A stretch of DNA of 64,000 nt, taken from the NCBI GenBank assembly GCA_029204225.1, contig CM055095.1, positions 25,586,503 to 25,650,502 on the forward strand, in the 5' to 3' direction. This stretch comes from Diphasiastrum complanatum (taxonomy: Eukaryota > Streptophyta > Lycopodiopsida > Lycopodiales > Lycopodiaceae). A model generated the notes under the pieces. It searched no databases, was not told the DNA's origin, and worked only from the letters and a program-made list of their open reading frames with translations. Below are positions 59,246-64,000 of the stretch, piece after piece (positions within the stretch are counted from its first letter, which is position 1; every line of letters starts with the position of its first letter). Both the position numbers and the translations under genes were made by a program.

Positions 59246-59995
59246 TGTTGGAGGGTTTGCGGATCCCAAGGCAACCTTAACCCTAGTTAGTAAGTGAGAG
59301 GGATTTGGCACCCTGCGTGTGTAAGTCCAACCCGATGATCACATAGTTATTTGATTAATTAGAAAGTCAATAAAAGGACTTTAGGCCTTTTTGCGGGACT
59401 TTTAATATCACAGGGTCTAAATGTCAAGTTAGTGAATAAAGTTGGGTTTTCCTCCAATTTGAATGGGTTCTCGCTCTTTTTTAAATTTGAATAATTAGGG
59501 AGGCAGAATTGGACCAATAGGATTCAGAGGCCAGGGTCCTCCTCTCTACTATAAAAAGAGACCAATTCGAGTTTCCTACACATGTACATATCTTCATTTC
59601 AGTAAAGCAAATTGGTTCTCTTGTGAAATGAATTTATGAATGTCCTTGCTCTCTATCACTTTTCCTCCATCTTTCATGCTTTCTTTAGATTTATCGATTG
59701 TTGGATCAGATTGTTTTTGGAATTGTATGTTCTTATACTTTTATGAGAGAGGAAGGGAGAGAGAGAGAAATTGTAAGCTATCTTCACTGTGGAACTTAGT
59801 GATAATGGATGTAGTGTTAATGATTAGGGTTAATAGATGTTAGAGTTAGATGTGAATCTTCCATTCATGCTGAAATCTGAACTATGCTATCGCTCTCATG
59901 GGAATGAATCTACGCGTGACAACTAACTTCATCTCCTTGAGGCTAGATTGATTAGATCTTGGGTTGAGGATAGGCAAGGAAAGAAATCCACTACA
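59246..59995 (+). repeat. Ty3/gypsy 5' LTR (about 750 bp)
   Basis: TGTTGGAGGG at the left interrupts the inverted repeat exactly. CTATAAAAAGAG (59548) is the TATA box. The right end CACTACA lies four bases before TGGCATCGTTTCTGGGGA, a tRNA-Asp-type primer binding site of Tat/Athila-like elements. Confidence 0.7.
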
Positions 59996-59999
59996 ATTT

Positions 60000-60017
60000 T
60001 GGCATCGTTTCTGGGGA
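60000..60017 (+). other. Primer binding site (tRNA-Asp type)
   Basis: TGGCATCGTTTCTGGGGA resembles the Tat/Athila consensus TGGCGCCGTTGCCGGGGA. Confidence 0.7.
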
Positions 60018-61511
60018 GCTATGCCAATTTTTTAGTTTGCAACATGTTTGTTGGATGGTTAGCTTGCATTAGGCATCTTGTCGTGGCATGAATAATGTTA
60101 AATATGCATTTAGGATTAGTTTGGGAGTGATTTTGCTTGATTTGAGTGGATTTGCTTGTTTAAAATCTAATCTGATTGTAGAACAAGGAAATCTATTCAG
60201 ATCACCAATCTTAAGATCCATTTGGATCTGAGATATCAGAAAAAACAACAAAAATTGGTCAAATCTGCCAGATTTTGGTCAAAAGGAGGCAAAAATCGTC
60301 ATAAGAACTGATAAATTTTTATCCTCTTTCAGGAAATGTTTGCCGAGATGCAAACACCTTTGGTTTTGATCACAGAACCTTCAGTTTGAAGGGCAAACAA
60401 TCCTTCCCAGTAGATTTTCAGAAACATCAGAAAAACCATCAAAAAACACTAAAAAATCACCAAAATCTTTGCATAGGTGTGATTCAGATCTATCTACCCA
60501 GGTCAGCGAAGAATAATATAAAAAATAGAAGGTTTTCTTAGAAAATCAGTTGTCATATTGTCATATTTTTGACAAAAAAGTCTCTTTTTTCTAAAAATAC
60601 CAATATTACTCTTGATTCTTCACCAAAATTTTTGCTGAGATTTCAGAACATTCTATTTATAACCAATAAGCACATCATACATGATAGAGACTAGCTGACA
60701 TGGACCCAATCATCAATCTTTGAGTTGGTCGAGACATGACAAGAAGCTAGTCAACAAGCCATCAGGTTCAAGCGAATCACGTTGACATGCTGGGGCATAT
60801 GGTGTGACCATTATTGATACAATGCCATGCTGAATAGGTCAGAAGCTTAGAGAAATGGTCAAGGCCTAATCAACCTTGGCTAGGCTATGTGCGTAGCTAT
60901 CATAACGGAAGGTAGTATAATTAAATGGTGATCCAAGGCAAGGAGGAGTTAACTACTCATCAACAACTTGTATGCATTGAGGATACTATTTTTGAGTTCG
61001 ACGAACATTCTTCCTATCCAGATCATAGAAAATCTTGATTTTACCCTCGCCAAACTACATAAACTGTGTTTTTGTGTGCCAGAAACCTTCGCTGGGTTTA
61101 CCCTAGTTTTATCTGTATCAGATTTTGACTCTGAGAGTTCAGCGAAGGTTATTTACATAGAAGTTGTCAGAAAAACTTGATGAGAAAGTTTTTTTTTTTT
61201 TGTTCCAAAAATAACATTGTTGAACCTTCGCCGAGCCGATCTTCGTCTAGGAAACCTTCGCTAGTTCTATTTTTGGGTTTTGATTTTCTAGATCAAGTCT
61301 TTGTCAAAATTTGGGTCAAATCTGATACAGTCTGATTTGGATTCTGAGAAATTTTCTATTTTTTGAAAAGTATCGATTGATTGAATTTTGAAATTTTTTT
61401 TCATTATACAGAAATTTGATTCTTGAAAAGTAGAATAGATCTAGCAGATCTAATCTGAGATAGTTTTGATTGAAAATCTAGATCCAATCTCATTCTGCTT
61501 AATTTGAATAT
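60018..61511 (+). other. Gypsy untranslated leader
   Basis: About 1.5 kb without a long frame, T- and A-rich, with recurring ACCTTCG(C/T) motifs in its second half. From about 61092 it is repeated at 62487. Confidence 0.55.
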
Positions 61512-61517
61512 GTGAAG

Positions 61518-62480
61518 ATGGCAGCCCCTGGAGGTGCTCCTCAAGAAATCAATCCAATCATTGTTAGAAGAGCACCCCGTCTGGATCTACCCAAATACAA
61601 TGGATTAACAGATCCAGTTAGATTTCTTCAGATCTATGCTGCATCTTGTGAAGTCTATGGCAAATTTTTTCCTCAAGGTAAACTTAAGCTTTTTCTTATG
61701 GCCATAACAGGCGCAATACAAGATTGGTACTATAATCAAAATGAAACTGAGCGTACAGATTGAGAGATTGTTAAATGAGCCCTTATCACATAGTTCAAGC
61801 CTCGGAAGTTTATGGAAGACCCTTTTCTAATTTTAAAAATGGGAAAGCGAAAAATGGTTCAAGATTATATTGAACGGGTGTAACGTTTTAGATATGAGTG
61901 CGAACCTGAGCTGATTAACAAAAATACCATGATTATGTGTTTTTTGTCAGGTTTACCTAAAAGGATCAGACGTGAGCTGAAACGCCATAACGAGTACGCA
62001 ATGTTGTAGAATGCTATGGATGATGCAATTCATGAGGAGGATGAAGATTTAGACGATGAGCCGAATATCAGTATGTTGCCTTATATAGCAAGATAGACCA
62101 CTACGACATCCACCACTATTGCATCAACGAATGTCAACGCTACTGCATAAATGATGCTCAATGAGTTCGAGAAACTCGGGTCGGAACCAGCAGAAACAGA
62201 TGGAAAAGTTGCAGTCACAATTTGATGAGGAGACCAAAGCATTGGAAGATTTCCGTGGACAAGCAAACAAGGAACCTGAAAAGTTTGCAAAGACTTTTTC
62301 TACCAGGAAAAATGTCTATTGTTTTATTTGTACAAGAAATCACACAGTGATCAATTGAAAAAACGAATGAAAATCAGTGTATTCCATTTGTGTAATTCGC
62401 TCGATCATGAGATTGTTTTTTGCAACTTCTCGGATAATTCAACAACGGTATGCCCTAGCTTTATCTATGTCAGATTCTGA
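61518..62480 (+). pseudogene. Ty3/gypsy gag, copy 1
   Basis: The ATG at 61518 (or 61512) opens MAAPGGAPQEINPIIVRRAP, then KYNGLTDPVRFLQIYAASCE and QDWYYNQNETERTD before the first stop. After frame disturbances it continues with FLSGLPKRIRRELKRHNEYA and EEDEDLDDE. Knuckle-like Cys residues (YCFIC, VFHLCNSLDHEIVFC) lie near 62320-62430. The order is that of a plant gypsy gag. Confidence 0.82.
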
Positions 62481-62890
62481 GTCTTCATTGGTTTTACCCT
62501 AGATTTATCTGTGTCAGATTCTGAGTCTGAGAGGTTGACGACAGTTATTTTCTTAGAATTTATTAGAAAAGCCTGATTAGAGAGTTTTTTTTACCAAAAA
62601 TAACACTGTTGAAGCTTCGCTGATTCAACTTTCGCCTAGGTAACCTTCGCCAGTTCTATTTTAGGTTTTGATTTTCCAGATCAAGTATTTGTCAACTTTT
62701 GGAACAAATCTGTTACAGTCTGATTTAGATTCTGAGAATTTTTGAGAAGTATCGATTGGTTGATTTTAGAAATCTTTTTTTCGATATAGGAATCTGATTC
62801 TTGTCACGAGATCTAGTAGATCTGATCTGAGATAGTTTTGATTGAAAATCTAGATCCAATCTCATTGTCTGCTTGATTTAATCTGTAAAG

Positions 62891-63412
62891 ATGGCTACCC
62901 CAGGAGGTGCTTCTCAAGAAGTCAATCCAATCATTGTTAGGAGAGCACCCTGTTTGGATCTACTAAAATACAATGGATTAACTGATCCAGTTAGACTTCT
63001 TCAATTCTATTTTGAATCTTGTGAAGTCTATGGCGAAATTTTTCCCCAGGATAAACTTAAGCTTTTTCCTATGGCCTTAACAGGTGAGCACAAGATTGGT
63101 ACTATAATCAAGATGAAACTGAACGTACAAATTGAGAGACTGTTACACGAGCTCTTATCACACGATTTAAACCTCGAAAGTTTATGGAAGACCCTTTCCT
63201 ACTTTAAGTAAAATTAAAATGGGAAAGCGGGAAATGGTTCGAGATTACATTGAACGGGTAAAATGCCTCAGATCTGAGTGCGAACCTGAGTTGATTAACA
63301 AAAATGCCATAATTATGTGATTTTTGTCAGGATTACCTAAAAGGATCAGACGTGAGCTGAAACGCCATAATGAGTACGCACTCTTGTAAAATGCTATGGA
63401 TGATGCAATTCG
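62891..63412 (+). pseudogene. Ty3/gypsy gag, copy 2
   Basis: MATPGGASQEVNPIIVRRAP to the RRELKRHNEYA region repeats copy 1 closely at the DNA level, but with its own frameshift near 63085 and stops. Homology to copy 1 ends at 63412 inside the codons for the acidic gag segment. Confidence 0.82.
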
Positions 63413-64000
63413 GTACGATCTCTCGTCATTCGTGTCGTTTGTTTTGATAAATTATTTTGTGCCTATGGTCGGTAGTCATTTGCTTAGGTTCCTGTATTAA
63501 TTCCACAAGCTAGCCCAAATAGACAGCAAAAGCCAGGTGCAGACAAGATCAAGAGCTGTGCCTACCGAAACAAAAACAATCTAAAAAATCTACAGAAATT
63601 TGCCCCACTATCTATCCACCATGGATCTTCTCCCTTGAAGCTTGATGAAGAAAATCTTGACATTATTAGTGAGTCCTCATGTGGAGTGTAGAATTCATAA
63701 CTGCATGTTGAACCGAGCTTGAAGGTCCGACCTTACCATCGTTTTTGAGACGCGCTGCCCATGTCTTCGTTTCTTCCACTTGTTTCTCAAGGCTGGATAT
63801 TTTGTTCGACATCTCCTCCAATATAACCACCACTGTTCCATCCACCACCACCGTCTCTACTAATGTCATTTCTCCATTCCTCCCTCCATTGCCACCTTCC
63901 TCACCAAGCCATATTTTTTGAGCTAACACCACCTTCCCACACCCCTGATCAGTATCCAACTATCTCTAATCTTGAAAAGCTATCAGAAGCAGTTAAACAT
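63413..64000. other. Unassigned end of window
   Basis: The sequence changes abruptly at 63413. The minus-strand frame 63959-63666 includes a coiled-coil-like MSNKISSLEKQVEETKTWAA and may be part of another gag, but I cannot assign it. Confidence 0.3.

Noticed and set aside
1-64000. CRISPR array, bacterial operons or an organelle insertion
   Set aside because: No regularly spaced direct repeats, no operon structure, and no chloroplast or mitochondrial gene was recognised; the content is plant nuclear.

Overview
The window is nuclear DNA of a flowering plant. It holds one intact multi-exon host gene with GT/AG introns and plant-specific WRC zinc fingers. The rest is a dense accumulation of Ty1/copia and Ty3/gypsy LTR retrotransposons, MITE- and SINE-like elements and microsatellites. 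The multi-kilobase, transposon-filled introns suggest a large, repeat-rich genome; I cannot name the species.

Region 1 (470-19418, minus strand) is a KDM3/JMJ25-type JmjC histone H3K9 demethylase gene. I assembled 17 exons by hand. Every donor/acceptor phase closes, and the total is 3858 nt (1285 codons plus stop). Two WRC motifs, two cysteine-rich zinc clusters and a JmjC domain with its HxD...H iron ligands are all present. Intron 5 (about 4.2 kb) carries a decayed antisense Ty3/gypsy pol. Intron 15 (about 7.9 kb) carries a LINE ORF1-like pseudogene, a deleted copia fragment and several microsatellites.

Region 2 (about 19.6-31.4 kb) contains a plus-strand copia element whose two LTRs share R-U5 but not U3. 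Next comes a truncated copia gag interrupted by the LTR of a minus-strand copia. That copia is in turn broken by a gypsy LTR which itself holds a small tRNA-derived SINE with a 16-bp target duplication.

Region 3 (about 31.4-48.1 kb) is a retrotransposon nest. It holds a Tat-like gypsy element (gag, protease, RT, RNase H, integrase) followed by an unusually long same-strand ORF of about 900 codons, now broken by stops. A second minus-strand copia, a minus-strand gypsy pol and a U3-only LTR fragment follow.

Region 4 (48.1-64 kb) has a hAT-type MITE with an 8-bp target duplication, unrecognised exon-like islands on both strands (52.3-55.1 kb), a copia LTR with an E-box array, small copia/gypsy fragments in mixed orientation, and a gypsy LTR element whose leader plus gag is tandemly duplicated.

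Only the demethylase gene looks functional. All retrotransposon coding regions carry stops, frameshifts or deletions.
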